Source: Klebsormidium nitens
Taxonomy: Eukaryota > Streptophyta > Klebsormidiophyceae > Klebsormidiales > Klebsormidiaceae
Assembly (NCBI GenBank): GCA_000708835.1
Contig: DF237742.1
Span: forward strand, 1-32,510
Direction: 5' to 3'
DNA length: 32,510 bases
Shown here in pieces: positions 11,917 through 21,693 of the stretch. The notes beneath the pieces were generated by a model, which did not search any database, was not told the origin of the DNA, and was given only the letters and a program-made list of their open reading frames with translations. Numbering within the stretch: the first letter of the stretch is position 1; each line of letters starts with the position of its first letter. The translations under genes were made by a program, and so were the position numbers.

Positions 11917-14879
11917 TCAATCGACGGAATTATGCGGGCTCGTCTCTGCCAGAAAGATGAATCGCACCCCGGACATTCTGTTCGTTCGTACCAGAAGAGA
12001 GTCCTGTTCCACACCAGTAGAGCCATGCGCTGGCAGCCACAACGCGTGTCCTTCGTTCTGATACGAAGCCGAAGCGAAGCCAGCCGTTTCTCCGCCAAAG
12101 AGCCCAACTCCCTGCAAAGCGAATAACGTTAAACGTCGACTAAATGTAATACAGACCGGAAACCCCATGGGCCGTCCTTTCGGTTTGAACAACTTTGATT
12201 TCAAAACTCTCATAAGCTGCAAGTCTGATGCGTTTCCATAAAATCGCGCGAGACAGCCTCCGCCCCTAGCGGTAAAACTTTTTTTCACCTCTACAAGTAT
12301 TCTTTTCGTTCAACAAACTTTGAAAGGAGGTCGAAGCTGAGGACAAGAATAGAGCAGCCATGACTTTCAAGCTCTTCGAGTCCTTCTGCTGTGGAGAGCA
12401 ATGGTACAGTCAGGAAAGACCCCATGGTGTTTGAGACATACATGGACTATCTCACGTTTCTGCAGCTTCGAGAGAAAGAGAGGCGCAAGACGTCCTGTGA
12501 GACGTTTGAAGGAGACTGTGCCGTAGCGATTGCGAGCTTAATTGAAGTCCCCAGCGCAACAAGTGCAAGACGCATTGCTTAAACAACCATTACGCGCAAC
12601 TTTAACTACCAGCCACTACTGACCGGTTTCCAGAGTTGGTTACCAGCTCGCGAGACCAAGCCATATCCAAAACAGAGAAGACAAATTCTTCTCAATGACT
12701 TAGTCTGCCGACCGGTGCTTTGGAGATAGTGACTCGAGAAACGGCAGATTCGGCAGCGGCACTCGCGGTCGAGTTTCAGCAGAAGCTCTTGGATAGAGGT
12801 GACGTCAGCATGGTCTGAAGTGCTCTACACATCGCTGACTGAGCGACGTCTTGTTGCACCCAGTGACTCTTTGTGGATTAGTGTCAAGGGTTTGAACTCT
12901 GGAGCCTTACTTCGAGGATGTACACTAGCGCGCCGGCTTTGGAGTGGAGCGGGATCTCCAGCCGGCAGTCGGGCCCCATCGAAACGTCAAGCAATTGCTG
13001 CGAAAAGGAGGACATAGGTTGCTGATTACAAAACAACGATCAAGGACTGACGAAAATCAGCTGCCGGCAGGAGATGCTTGCAAATCGGGCATCTAAATGG
13101 ACTTTTGAAGGGGTGTCTCATTTTCCCTCTATCCGTTCCTTGTTGTCTGCAGGTTGAACAAAGTTCCCAAAGACTGCGTGATTAGCTTTTCCCAACTGTT
13201 CCTCTGCTGACTTTCGCGGTTGATGGCATGGTTGCAAATCCGCATCACGGCATGAAAGCGCGTTCAATGACAGCAGCCACTCCCACCAAGGATTGGACTG
13301 CCGGTCTGCTGTTGACACGAGCACGTTGGTCATCTGCGCACATTTTAGTGATACGATTCCCTCAGGAATCGGTTGCGGTTTCTTACAAGTTGCGGTTCGT
13401 TAAGTAATTCGGGCACTCAGAAGGACGACCCGAATCCACCCACATTCCTCATGGTAAGAGACAACCTAACTGTAACCGCTACAAGGACACGCATTAAAGC
13501 TGTTATTCCAGCGCAAGTACTAATAACTCCTTTGCCACTGCCTTACATTGGCTTCTGAGTTCAAGAGACTTCGTTTTCAAAACTCGGAGAACAAGTCCTG
13601 AAAGACGGAGAGACTCACGAATCCATCTAAAGGGGGTCCCGACCACACTCCCCCATACCCCCCCGCGACCACCTTCACTTGCCCACCCCCCGCTCCTGCT
13701 TCCGCCACAAACTCGGCCTCCCGTCCGTGGTTCACAATTGGCCAGTGCAACTCCGATCCTCCATCTTCTCCGTCTCCCACTGCTTTTTCCACTACTGGCT
13801 GCAACGCTGAGCGCAGAAATAGCTGCAACCCGTGCCGAGGTTGGTCTATTTCGTCAGAGGTCTCGGGGGCGATTGAGCGATCTGACGTTTCTGGGGGGGG
13901 TGGGAGGTCGTCGGCAGGATGGTTGCTGTGAGAAGGCTCTGGTTGGGGGGGCTCCAAGAAGTAGACGAGGGACTCGAGCAGGGGGGGGGTGTAAGGGGAC
14001 GAGAGTGCGGGGCTGGGCGCGAGGAAGAACTCGTCAAGGCTTAGGAAAGGCCCAAATCCTGCATTGGTGAGGGAAAAACTCGGCGAGGATCACGGGATGT
14101 ATCTGAACGTTAAAAGCTGCCAAAAGTTCTACGTACTTGAGTTGAGCGATTTGCGCTGGCGCGGGCCAATCTGGCTTTGGCTGATCAGTTCGAACAAGAG
14201 AGGTTCGAAGAACTTTCTTTCCAGAGGTCACATGGCCATCTCCTGCTTGTACAAATAGTGGTGGAAAGCAAGCACCTATTGGCAGGCCAATCCGTCTTCT
14301 TGGGCAACATTGTCCAACAAAGTTTCACAACCAAGAATCAGAACCATTTACGTGTTGCGTCAAAATACTAACCGTTTCAAACTCCGTGAAAAAACATGGT
14401 GGTTGCATCAGTGAGGGCGTTCACATGAAGAGCTTCTATTGACGCCCAAATTCACACCGAAAAGGGTATGCCTCACCTTGGGGAAGATCTGTCCCAGGGC
14501 CTATTATGCGAACGGCCCCCTCGTCCCCGATCCTCGCAGCTGTCAGAACTCTCTCAACTTGCCGCTGGCTATTTACGGTCATCTGTTCCCCCCTGCCCGC
14601 GTCTCCAACGGCAGATGCTGCGCATGCTTGTTGCAACCTCCCCCTCCCTGGTGTCTTACTCAGACAAGGGCTCAGGAAATCAGGAGACTGCAAAGTGGAG
14701 CCTACTAAATTTTGTGCTCGAGAAAGCTGCCGAGCACATTGATGGCAGATGGCATTACTGGAACGCCTCAGCAGTGGGGTCACTGACTTCGCAGAAGCGC
14801 AATTGGTCGGGACTCTTTGTGAGGGGGCGAAGGCCTGAAGGGAGCAGCCTACGCGAGCAGAGAGCGCTGCAGCAGTCAT
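11917..14879 (-). CDS. Pirin-family cupin, plastid-type leader, degenerate metal site, 4 exons
   Basis: Pirins are bicupin, usually iron-binding proteins with quercetinase or transcription-cofactor roles. Minus-strand exons: 14477-14879, 13619-14058, 12911-12997, 11917-12111. Phases agree and give 374 residues. The first 90 or so are Ser/Ala/Arg-rich and transit-peptide-like. Pirin signatures follow in order: GAVRIIGPGTDLP, GPFLSLDEF (136-145), ESLVYFLE, HGLQLFL (210-216), GGQVKVVAGGYGGV, QLLDVSMGPDC (282 on), LEIPLHSKAGALVYILE, GVGLFGGET (311 on), GVEQDSLLVRTNRMSGVRFIFLA. The usual DHPHRG metal motif is replaced by YTPPLL (157-162), and the DLQWMTAGRGIxHAEMP block by a Pro/Ser/Thr-rich segment (171-209). 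The protein also stops soon after VRFIFLA, lacking the final GPFVMN block. An in-frame ATG at 14990 could extend the N-terminus. Intact splicing and frame favour an expressed, non-catalytic paralogue over a pseudogene. Confidence 0.75.
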
Positions 14880-15540
14880 TTTGCCAATAGGAGACTGTAA
14901 GTGAGCACTGCTAGTAAACCCGTCAAACAGAACTGGTCCACCAGGAACCCAACCTGGAAGCGCAGATTGCAGTTGAAGCAGTGCCGGCAAACCGCTTTCT
15001 CACCCCCTGGTTCTCCTGCCGGTGGCGGAACTGATATCCAGCAAGTAACTGCACAGCTTGGGGCGTTCAAAGGAGGAGCCTGCCAATGTCCAGAAGACTT
15101 TCTAATCCAAAATCAAGTTCAAGTTCAACTTCAACTTGAAGTTCAAGGACAATTCTTCGCCAGGAAAGAATTGTGCCCCAGTCCCTCCCCTCAACCATTT
15201 GAGCACTGGTGAGAATAGGCGCGGGCTCACGAGGGCATCGGAAACGGCACGTGTCTGGTTGAGAGAAGTAGCGAAGATTATCATACGACCAACGTACCGT
15301 TCGTAAAAGCGTCGTTTTGGTGCTTTTCACACCTCTTGCGAACAAGAAGTGCTGGCTTCAAGTTCCAGGCACCTCGTGGTGAGCTTCGGAGTTTAAAGTT
15401 TGTTCTGTACACTCAAGAAATTTGTGAAGCTAGCAAAGCAGCTCGAAGGAGGTCGATTGGCGGGCCTAGTACCACGCCCTCTGTGTTTGATCCTGTTGAG
15501 GGATTGACAGATTTTGGAAGTAGGGGCCTCTCACAGAAGC
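14880..15540. promoter_or_regulatory. Divergent promoter region between pirin-like and MEA1-like genes
   Basis: About 660 bases separate the start codons at 14879 (minus) and 15541 (plus), so both promoters are expected here. The pirin frame stays open up to an ATG at 14990, so the left 110 bases might be coding. The region contains two closely spaced perfect inverted repeats, listed separately. No TATA element stands out. Confidence 0.4.
15127..15173. repeat. Two adjacent perfect inverted repeats in a divergent promoter
   Basis: AACTTCAA at 15127-15134 pairs with TTGAAGTT at 15136-15143 around a single C. CAATTCTT at 15150-15157 pairs with AAGAATTG at 15166-15173 around an 8-base spacer. 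Just before them lies a run of AAGTTC direct repeats (15114-15126). They lie about 250 bases from the pirin-like start and 370 from the MEA1-like start, and could be dimeric transcription-factor sites. Confidence 0.75.
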
Positions 15541-17062
15541 ATGGCAGCAAATGGCGGGGCTGAGGACATGGAGAAGGTTGACACTGGACCCCATGGTAAG
15601 CTGCCGTCGCCTCTCTTCGTGATTGCAAAGGACCTGCTATGGTGACCGAATCAAAGCCTCCTATGAGAAGCGAACCTAGTGTTGGCAAGAGAAGCTGGCG
15701 CCTGATATTTAAGTTTCAATGTATCCGTTCTGGTGGTTTTCTTGAGATGAAATGCCAAAGCTTGCTTTTAGAATGATGTGTAGGCGTGCAAGGCAGGGGG
15801 GTCACCGATCGCATTCCTTCAACTGAGTTCTCATGAATCAGCTCAGAAAGGGAATAACCAAAGAGTGGGCCTGCAATTTAGTGTCCAGTACCTTTTGGGC
15901 TTTAGCTGCCCTTAGACATTTATTGTAAGGAGCCAAGAGTCAGTTGGAAGTTCAGTGGTCCTTGGTGCTCTCAGGGATTAGCATCTAGTTCCTTGTTTGA
16001 GCAGAAACGTCATGGTTTTTCAAAGGGCTGTTTCCACTTTGTATGTATGCAAAGCTGGGGAGAGAAGGAAATAGGAAGGGAAGGGGATGCAGAGAGCAGA
16101 TTAAGAAGAAACGTTTCATTTCAACATACAGGCTTCCAGCAGCTTTGCATCTTCACTTCAGGGTCTACCGACTTTTGATGAGTGGGCTGCATACATAGAG
16201 GCCTTACTAGTTGCCTCCAGACAGAAGAAGTCTTAGCGTGTTTGCTTTGCAACACATCGTGGTTCTACTTCGTTAATCTCTACTTTGCCAACCTCGGCAA
16301 TCCGTTGATGGCTTGCGGACCTGCCCAGCCTCTGGACTGTCAATCTTCCAACACTGTCAACTGCAACATCTGAAAGGCACGTTGAGCAGCAAGTGTCTCT
16401 TTCCTAATGCAAGCTGTCTCCCAATTACCTGCAAGCAAGCAGAATACAAGGACACCTACTGTCTTTTCAGGCCTGAGTTACTATAACCAGCCTTTGGTTG
16501 TTTGTGTGCAGATTCTCAAGAGGATGCCATCAGCGACTGGAGCTCAGAGGATGAGAGCCCCATCTCTCCTCTGCAGCCCCAAACAAACACCTTAGACAGC
16601 AATCAAGCATGGCAGCCGCTCGCCTCTGTCGGGGGCGAGGAAGCGGGGGGTGTGCAGAACGGTGGTGGCCGAGAGTTTGGTATCGCTGAGCTGAGCAACA
16701 TGACGGTGGAGGAGCTTGGCAGGCGGCTGGCAGCGGGAGACACTCTGGCCGTAAGTGGGGAGCAGTTGCTGAATTATCAGCCGGATGCAGGCGGTGCGAA
16801 TGGGCCCCAGGTCGGGGAAATGACGCCGGACGAGGAGGAAGAAGAGGAAAGAAGGATAGCACAGCAGGAGGCGGCAATTGCGGAAGCGAACGCAAGGGAG
16901 GAAGAGCGGAGGCGAGCGCCGTTGCCAGAGGAGAAAAAGGAGGCGATTGTGAGCGCAATGAAAGGTTTTACGTTGAAGGGGTACAAGCCGCAGTGGGCGG
17001 CGCAAGTTCCGGACGATGAGCTCGTTGCAAAAGTGAAACGGAGAAGCGGCATGGAGAGTTGA
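15541..17062 (+). CDS. MEA1-like small acidic protein, 2 exons
   Basis: Exon 1, 15541-15595, ends at a GTAAGC donor in phase 1. Exon 2, 16512-17062, follows a TGTGCAG acceptor and completes the split Asp codon. Together they give 201 residues. The N-terminal half is acidic and Ser/Gly/Gln-rich (DSQEDAISDWSSEDESP). A Glu-rich helical segment (EEEEEERRIAQQEAAIAEA) leads to a conserved-looking C-terminus: APLPEEKKEAIVSAMKGFTL, then KPQWAAQVPDDEL. This pattern of acidic leader, APLP, I/V-x-MKG and W-A-x-x-V/I resembles the C-terminus of the MEA1 (male-enhanced antigen 1) family found in animals and plants. That assignment is from memory of the family pattern and is moderate. Molecular function in this family is unknown. 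Intron 1 (15596-16511) shows nothing further. Confidence 0.65.
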
Positions 17063-18241
17063 GTGGCTGGCCTGCTGTGAGGCGTTGTTTGATATGCTAT
17101 CTTAAAACTTTTCTGAGAAGGTAAAAGCAGGTACACCGACAAATCTGTTTACATTCGTCACGTATGGCAACTATTCTCAGGGCTCCGCATCAAATGAGGT
17201 CATGTTTGTGACCTAGCTAAAGTGAAGCTGAGTGGTTTTGGAGGGTGTAACGGTTTTGCGCATCCTGACATTTACAGGCTTCTTGTATATTGTAGTGTGA
17301 CAAGTTTGTGCCATACTTAAAACGATCCCGGATTAGTTAGGGGGGCCTTAGGGCTATGAGCTCAAGTGGATGATAGGCAGCTGCGCGTGAAAGTTACTAA
17401 TCACACCTCATCCGGGGTGGATTATTGCACAGCAAGTCAAGTGAGCAGCAGCTGTAGGCCCAGCTTGTGGTCATGCAGACAAACTGTACGACACGAAAGA
17501 AGCAGACATATCTTCCAACACCCAATGATCATGGGCCTCTCATAATATTGAGGTGGGTGCGCAAAGTAGGCATGCTTTAGGTAAACGATTCTTTGGCTGC
17601 CATCATGGTGTGTATGTACGCATGACACATCTCTCAGATTTGCACGTGATCTGCTGATCGAAATTGACATCATTCACAAAGCAGGGCATGTAGGCAACAG
17701 TAAACCTTGATTTCTGTCAGCATTGGGCAAGGGGCCGTCAAATCATGTACACATGCATCCGATACGACCAGACCATATTCAGCACATGCGCTGGATGGTT
17801 TGCGTTTCTGAATGTAGCACAGTCCAGGCTGCCCAGCATGTCACACGAAATAGCTGAGCACTTGGTCCGAGGATCATTCGCCCAGCTCAACCCTTGAAAT
17901 GTAATTTGATAATATGGATCTAGCTACTTTTCCCCGCAAAGCTGACAATATAATGATACACTGCTTTCAACTAGATGACTAGGCACCTGTTCTATAGGCA
18001 ACTGGTGTTTGAAGATGACTCAGTTCAAGCTATTAGCCTAATAGGCCCAATTGCTTGACAACTATGCAGCTACCTCACATTCATGTCCATCCAATGATTG
18101 TTACAATACTTGTAGTACTAAACAAAACATAAGGGCTGTTAAAACTCCAGCCTGTAATTACTAATTAAGAACCCCACACGCACAAGGAAGGATTGATTGC
18201 CAAAAGCATGATCGAAGGAAACAAACTCTTTCAGCTCACAA
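17063..18241. other. Convergent intergenic region, no gene seen
   Basis: About 1.2 kb lies between the stop codons of the MEA1-like gene (plus) and the RNA ligase (minus). It is AT-richer than the coding regions, with only short unsupported open frames. Both 3' untranslated regions should fall here. I recognise no RNA gene, repeat family or mobile element. Confidence 0.5.
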
Positions 18242-19165
18242 TCACTTTCCTGGATCTGTAGTTACTCCTTGAACAATCACGTTTGCTGTAATCTGTCCCC
18301 TATCCCACTGCTCATTGCCTGAGGTAAAATCAGACCTCACTATCTTCGCGCGTTCAATCAGAGAATCGTCAGTATCAAGGCGGACATAGACACCCTCAAG
18401 CAAACCATCATAGTAGCTAGACTTTCTATCAATCATCTGAAGAAGCTCCTTTCTTCCAAAGCTGTCACCTTCAGCAATTACTGGAACGCTGTGTATGTTT
18501 GTACCTTGCAACAACTTTTGGAGCCTGCTGAAGCTGTAGAAACGCATAGCCGCGACGTCCAGGATGTCAAAAGCCAAAAACGTGTCAGGCAAACGTGTGT
18601 AATGTATGGAATGTTTTGCAGCCAACCACTCACCATACATGATGAGCTGGGCCCCAGGCAGACTTCCGTAAGCTGTCAAAATGTTTCAAAGACTTTCCTT
18701 GTGGGAGTCTAGCCAAAACCACAGCTTAGAGTACTGCGGATGCGACCTGGCAGTCACGTAGCCAGACCTGTTTTGTGCTTTCAGCTCAAATGTGTCTGGA
18801 TCAACGGAAAGTCCCATATTGCTGCCATCTATCTTTTCTTGCACAATCAACCTGTGTCCTGGTTTGGGGCTTAGAAAGGTGGTTGCTTCGCGATCTGAAA
18901 AGACTCGATCATCTTTGGTAGCCCCTCCCAGGTTGAAAAGATGCTGAGTGCGAGGAAACTTGTAAAAGTTGTGCAGAACAGTGCTGCGACAACTTACAGG
19001 AGCTTTCAGAGCAGGCGAAAAGAAAGTGTCGCTGCGCAGGCAAGGCAGAACAGCCGCCATGCCAAGCGTGTTGCAAACGAAAAGGAGGTCCGCAAAAAGC
19101 AGGCCGCCAGCGGGGGCCCTTGCAAGTTGCAATGGCTGAACAAACTCAAGCTGTGCAACCATCAT
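18242..19165 (-). pseudogene. RNA ligase (Rnl2/DRB0094-type), single exon with in-frame TGA
   Basis: One uninterrupted minus-strand frame of 308 codons encodes an ATP-dependent RNA ligase-type nucleotidyltransferase, except for a TGA at 18688-18686. Upstream of it: KFPRTQHLFNLGG, then motif I, QEKIDGSNMGLS, whose Lys would carry AMP. Downstream: MYGEWLAAKHSIHYTRLPD (motif III), FLAFDI (IIIa), LEGVYVR (IV) and AKIVRSDF (V). The TGA follows LDSHKESL and precedes NILTAYG, at a place where family members often have Trp, so a TGG-to-TGA change is plausible. No intron of workable size can remove it. Translation may start at 19165 or at the ATG at 19060 (MAAVLPCLRSD), which gives a leader of more usual length. 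Plants normally use a different tRNA ligase, so this one probably repairs or joins other RNAs. Pseudogene, polymorphism and sequencing error remain open. Confidence 0.75.
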
Positions 19166-19321
19166 GCAAGCTGAACTAGAGCGGAATGATTCCCCACCTC
19201 CGATTGACCCGGTGAGATCATTACCATATACGATTCAATGAATCGTAGGCTTCTGAGTCTCAGTATTTTCCGATCGGAGCCCTGTTGTGACTCTGGAGAA
19301 AACCATTACCATTAATATCAT
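19166..19321. promoter_or_regulatory. Short divergent promoter with palindrome
   Basis: This gap separates the RNA ligase (minus) from the plus-strand unknown gene. It contains TACGATTCA (19229-19237) and TGAATCGTA (19239-19247), perfect 9-base arms around a single A. CATTACCAT direct repeats near 19219 and 19304 flank the palindrome. If the ligase starts at 19060 and the plus gene at 19394, the true gap is about 330 bases. Confidence 0.5.
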
Positions 19322-19393
19322 ATGACGGTAACAAATACGTTCAAGTTCGTGACAATCAGTGTTCAAGACCCGTTAGCAGCAGGGTTCAAGACC

Positions 19394-19750
19394 ATGTTGA
19401 AAGCGGTGGAAAGCCTGTATTGGGAGCAAAATGCCGTTCAGCCTCTCACCAGGGTCGCAAGCCTGAGGAGCTTCTGGGTTCGCCACCTGCATTCTTCCAA
19501 TGTGCTTCAAGTTGAAGCGCGGAAGAAGGTCACAAGAGGAAGGACTAGGGAGATAGAAGATGATGACATAAGTGACTTTGCCAATTTGAAGATGTTGAGA
19601 ATAGAAGACCTGACCTTCGAGCAGATTAAAAACGGGGATGCAGGCCCGTTTCAGGCAGAATTCGAGAGAATGGTTCAGGAGAACGAAGCTGACATCCGCA
19701 AGCGTTGCAAAAAGGAAGGGCGTTCCCACCAGAAAAGCTTAACAGAGTAG
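19394..19750 (+). CDS. Hypothetical protein with mitochondrial-type N-terminus
   Basis: The ATG at 19394 opens 118 codons. An in-frame ATG at 19322 would add 24 residues, but the downstream start gives a more convincing leader: Arg/Ser/Leu-rich, no acidic run, ending near SLRSFWVRHLHSSNV, as in mitochondrial presequences. The rest is charged and probably helical: EARKKVTRGRTREIEDDDIS, FANLKMLRIEDLTFEQIKNG, then FQAEFERMVQENEADIRKRC. I recognise no family. The stop TAG overlaps a possible weak donor (GTAGGT), so the gene could continue into another exon. It is divergent from the RNA ligase and codirectional with the zinc-module gene 260 bases downstream. Confidence 0.45.
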   Translation: MLKAVESLYWEQNAVQPLTRVASLRSFWVRHLHSSNVLQVEARKKVTRGRTREIEDDDISDFANLKMLRIEDLTFEQIKNGDAGPFQAEFERMVQENEADIRKRCKKEGRSHQKSLTE

Positions 19751-20010
19751 GTGAAGTTTGATTCCGCGCTTGCTTAGAAACCGAAGACTGGCAGTCGTCA
19801 AAAGAGATTGCTCTATGCACTAGGTGGCATTAGGTGGCGCTCAAAGGAGGTTGCTCTCAGCTGCGGAAGGTGCCGCAGTTGAAGTGGGGAGAGGCTCTCG
19901 CTATGCTAGTCACAATCGAGTAAGTCCGAGTCAGAGTCTGAGTTACCCCTTATCCACCCCCTATTGAAGTCCTGTTTGATTGACATTCTCAGCATTCAAG
20001 GATTCTCGTC

Positions 20011-21693
20011 ATGGATTGCGCCAGGCGCGCCGCTGGCATTGCCCGCTCCTTCCCTGGGTGGCTTCAAGACCGCAGCCTTGCTGCGGTAGCCTGGAGGCAG
20101 ACCTCTGCGGAGCAACCTGTCAATTCGTGCAACGAACTAGACCAGGGAGAGAATCTTTGCCACCACCGTGAAGATGAGAGTGGCGCCGTGGAACAAGACA
20201 CTGTAAGCAGCCGCCAAGAATTGCGGGGGAGGTGGAGGAGCTCTCTTGGTTTTCACGCTTGGCTTGGAGCCGAACATCGCAGTCATCAACAACAGCGGTC
20301 CTCTTTCCCTTCCTTGGGAGGATCTGGCAGCAGCTTAGGGGGTTTACGATTGTGCGAGCACAGCTTGTCGAGGCGGCACAGTATACCTCTGAGTCATAGC
20401 CGATCATGGTGGTATAGCTTATGGTCTATGCACTCTGGGGACTTGGCGGGGCAGAGCAATCAGCGGTGCTGGGCGCTGGAAAGAGTGGCGCTCGCGCATA
20501 CGAAAGCTGGAGCGGGGCCCGCAGCTGAGATAGCCAGTGATCCTGACAAGGTGAGCTTGCAACTTTGGTCTCTCAACGTTCTTAAAAGGATTCAGTTGGC
20601 AACTTTCGTCTGTAGCTGGTAAACTGAATTGGTATTCAAACAGAGTCGCTTCGCCGGGGCCTCTTGCCGATCAGGCTCCGTTCGCTGATATCGCACAGGA
20701 TATGAAAGTAGGAGACAGTCATGAAAGGTTTCATGCGGACTCTGGCTCAAGTTTCAGGCGGTGAGAGGGTCCTCAATTGGGCCTTAAATTTGACCAACTT
20801 TTAAGCATCCCAAGGGGGAGGTCGAACCTGGCTGTTTGCCAACGGGATAGTCGCCTTTCCCACACAAAGCCTGTTCGTAGCTTTAATTGACCCCTCTCGT
20901 ATTTTTCATCCTGCAGCGCCCTCTGGAGGAGTATCAGCTCCCAAAGCGTCAGGCCCTCGACATGCGCACCGTCCCCTCCACCAAAGTCTGCACCGTCTGC
21001 GAAATCGAGCTCCCCGCCGCCGACTTTGCCTGGCGCACGGCCTCCCCCGACGGCCTCGAGTTCCGCTGCCGCGCCTGCTACGCCGTGCAGAGCTACGCGG
21101 CGCGCGGGCGCATATTCCCAGGCCTCCGAGTCTCCGAGAAGCGGTGCGTCAAGTGCGGTCAAGTGCGGCCCGGGACGTTCTTCGCGGCGGCGCGCGCGAC
21201 CTCCGACGGGCTGCAGCCGCGCTGCCGCACGTGCGCGGCGAAGAACAGCGCGAGACGGCTGGCGCGGCTCGCGGGCGAACGGGCGGAGAGCGCGCGGTTC
21301 GAAGCCCCGCCCGCGACGACGATCTGCTCGAAGTGCGCCCAAGAGCTGCCCACCGAGGTGTTTCATCGGGACATCTACTCGTCCACTGGGCGCGCGCCGA
21401 CATGCCCCGCGTGCAACTATGTTCGAGTGACCGAGCGGCGGAAAGCGGTCGGGCGGCCATCCGAACCGCTCGTTGCGGAGAAGCGGTGCTCGGCGTGCCG
21501 CGACGTGAAACCCGCGGACGAGTTTTACTTCCACGCCTACTCGACGGATGGGCTGACGTACCAGTGCAGAGAGTGCTGGCAGGCACAAAAGAGACGGAAT
21601 AAGGAGCGTACGCTAGCGAGCCAGGGAGCAGAGGGAACGGACAATGAGCCGGGGGCTGGAGGAGCATTGGAAGGCACATCGCAGAGCATGTAG
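20011..21693 (+). CDS. Protein with four tandem C2C2 zinc modules, 2 exons
   Basis: Exon 1, 20011-20550, ends at AAG|GTGAGC in phase 0. Exon 2, 20917-21693, follows CATCCTGCAG in phase 0. Total 438 residues. Exon 2 carries four modules with Cys pairs at 205/208 and 231/234, 257/260 and 283/286, 316/319 and 342/345, 370/373 and 396/399, each with C-x2-C-x22-C-x2-C spacing. Shared motifs are K-x-C-x-x-C near the start, a following Pro and Phe, and DGL before the second pair. Such modules are treble-clef or zinc-ribbon-like and resemble those in phage, plant and algal proteins, sometimes beside endonuclease domains; no nuclease motif is seen here. Linkers are Arg-rich, suggesting nucleic-acid binding. 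Exon 1 is less convincing: an inner intron from a GTAAGC near 20207 to CAG before 20461 is possible in phase. Exon 2 is strikingly GC-rich. Function unknown. Confidence 0.7.

Noticed and set aside
14137-14219. A frame reading IGPRQRKS, resembling the pirin GARVRRS motif, as the true pirin exon 2
   Set aside because: No acceptor gives the phase needed to join exon 1 in that frame. Exon 1 itself supplies GAVRIIGPGTDL and joins GPFLSLDEF directly, in phase.
18686-18688. Selenocysteine decoding of the ligase TGA
   Set aside because: The position suits Trp, no Cys or Sec is known at this place in the family, and I see no convincing SECIS-like element.
18659-18690. A mini-intron removing the TGA of the RNA ligase
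   Set aside because: The only GT...AG pair covering it is about 20 bases long, far below a workable intron size.
20773-21588. 271-codon minus-strand open frame opposite the zinc-module exon
   Set aside because: The plus strand has four regular Cys modules and clean splice sites. The antisense frame is Arg/Ala-rich, as expected opposite GC-rich coding sequence.
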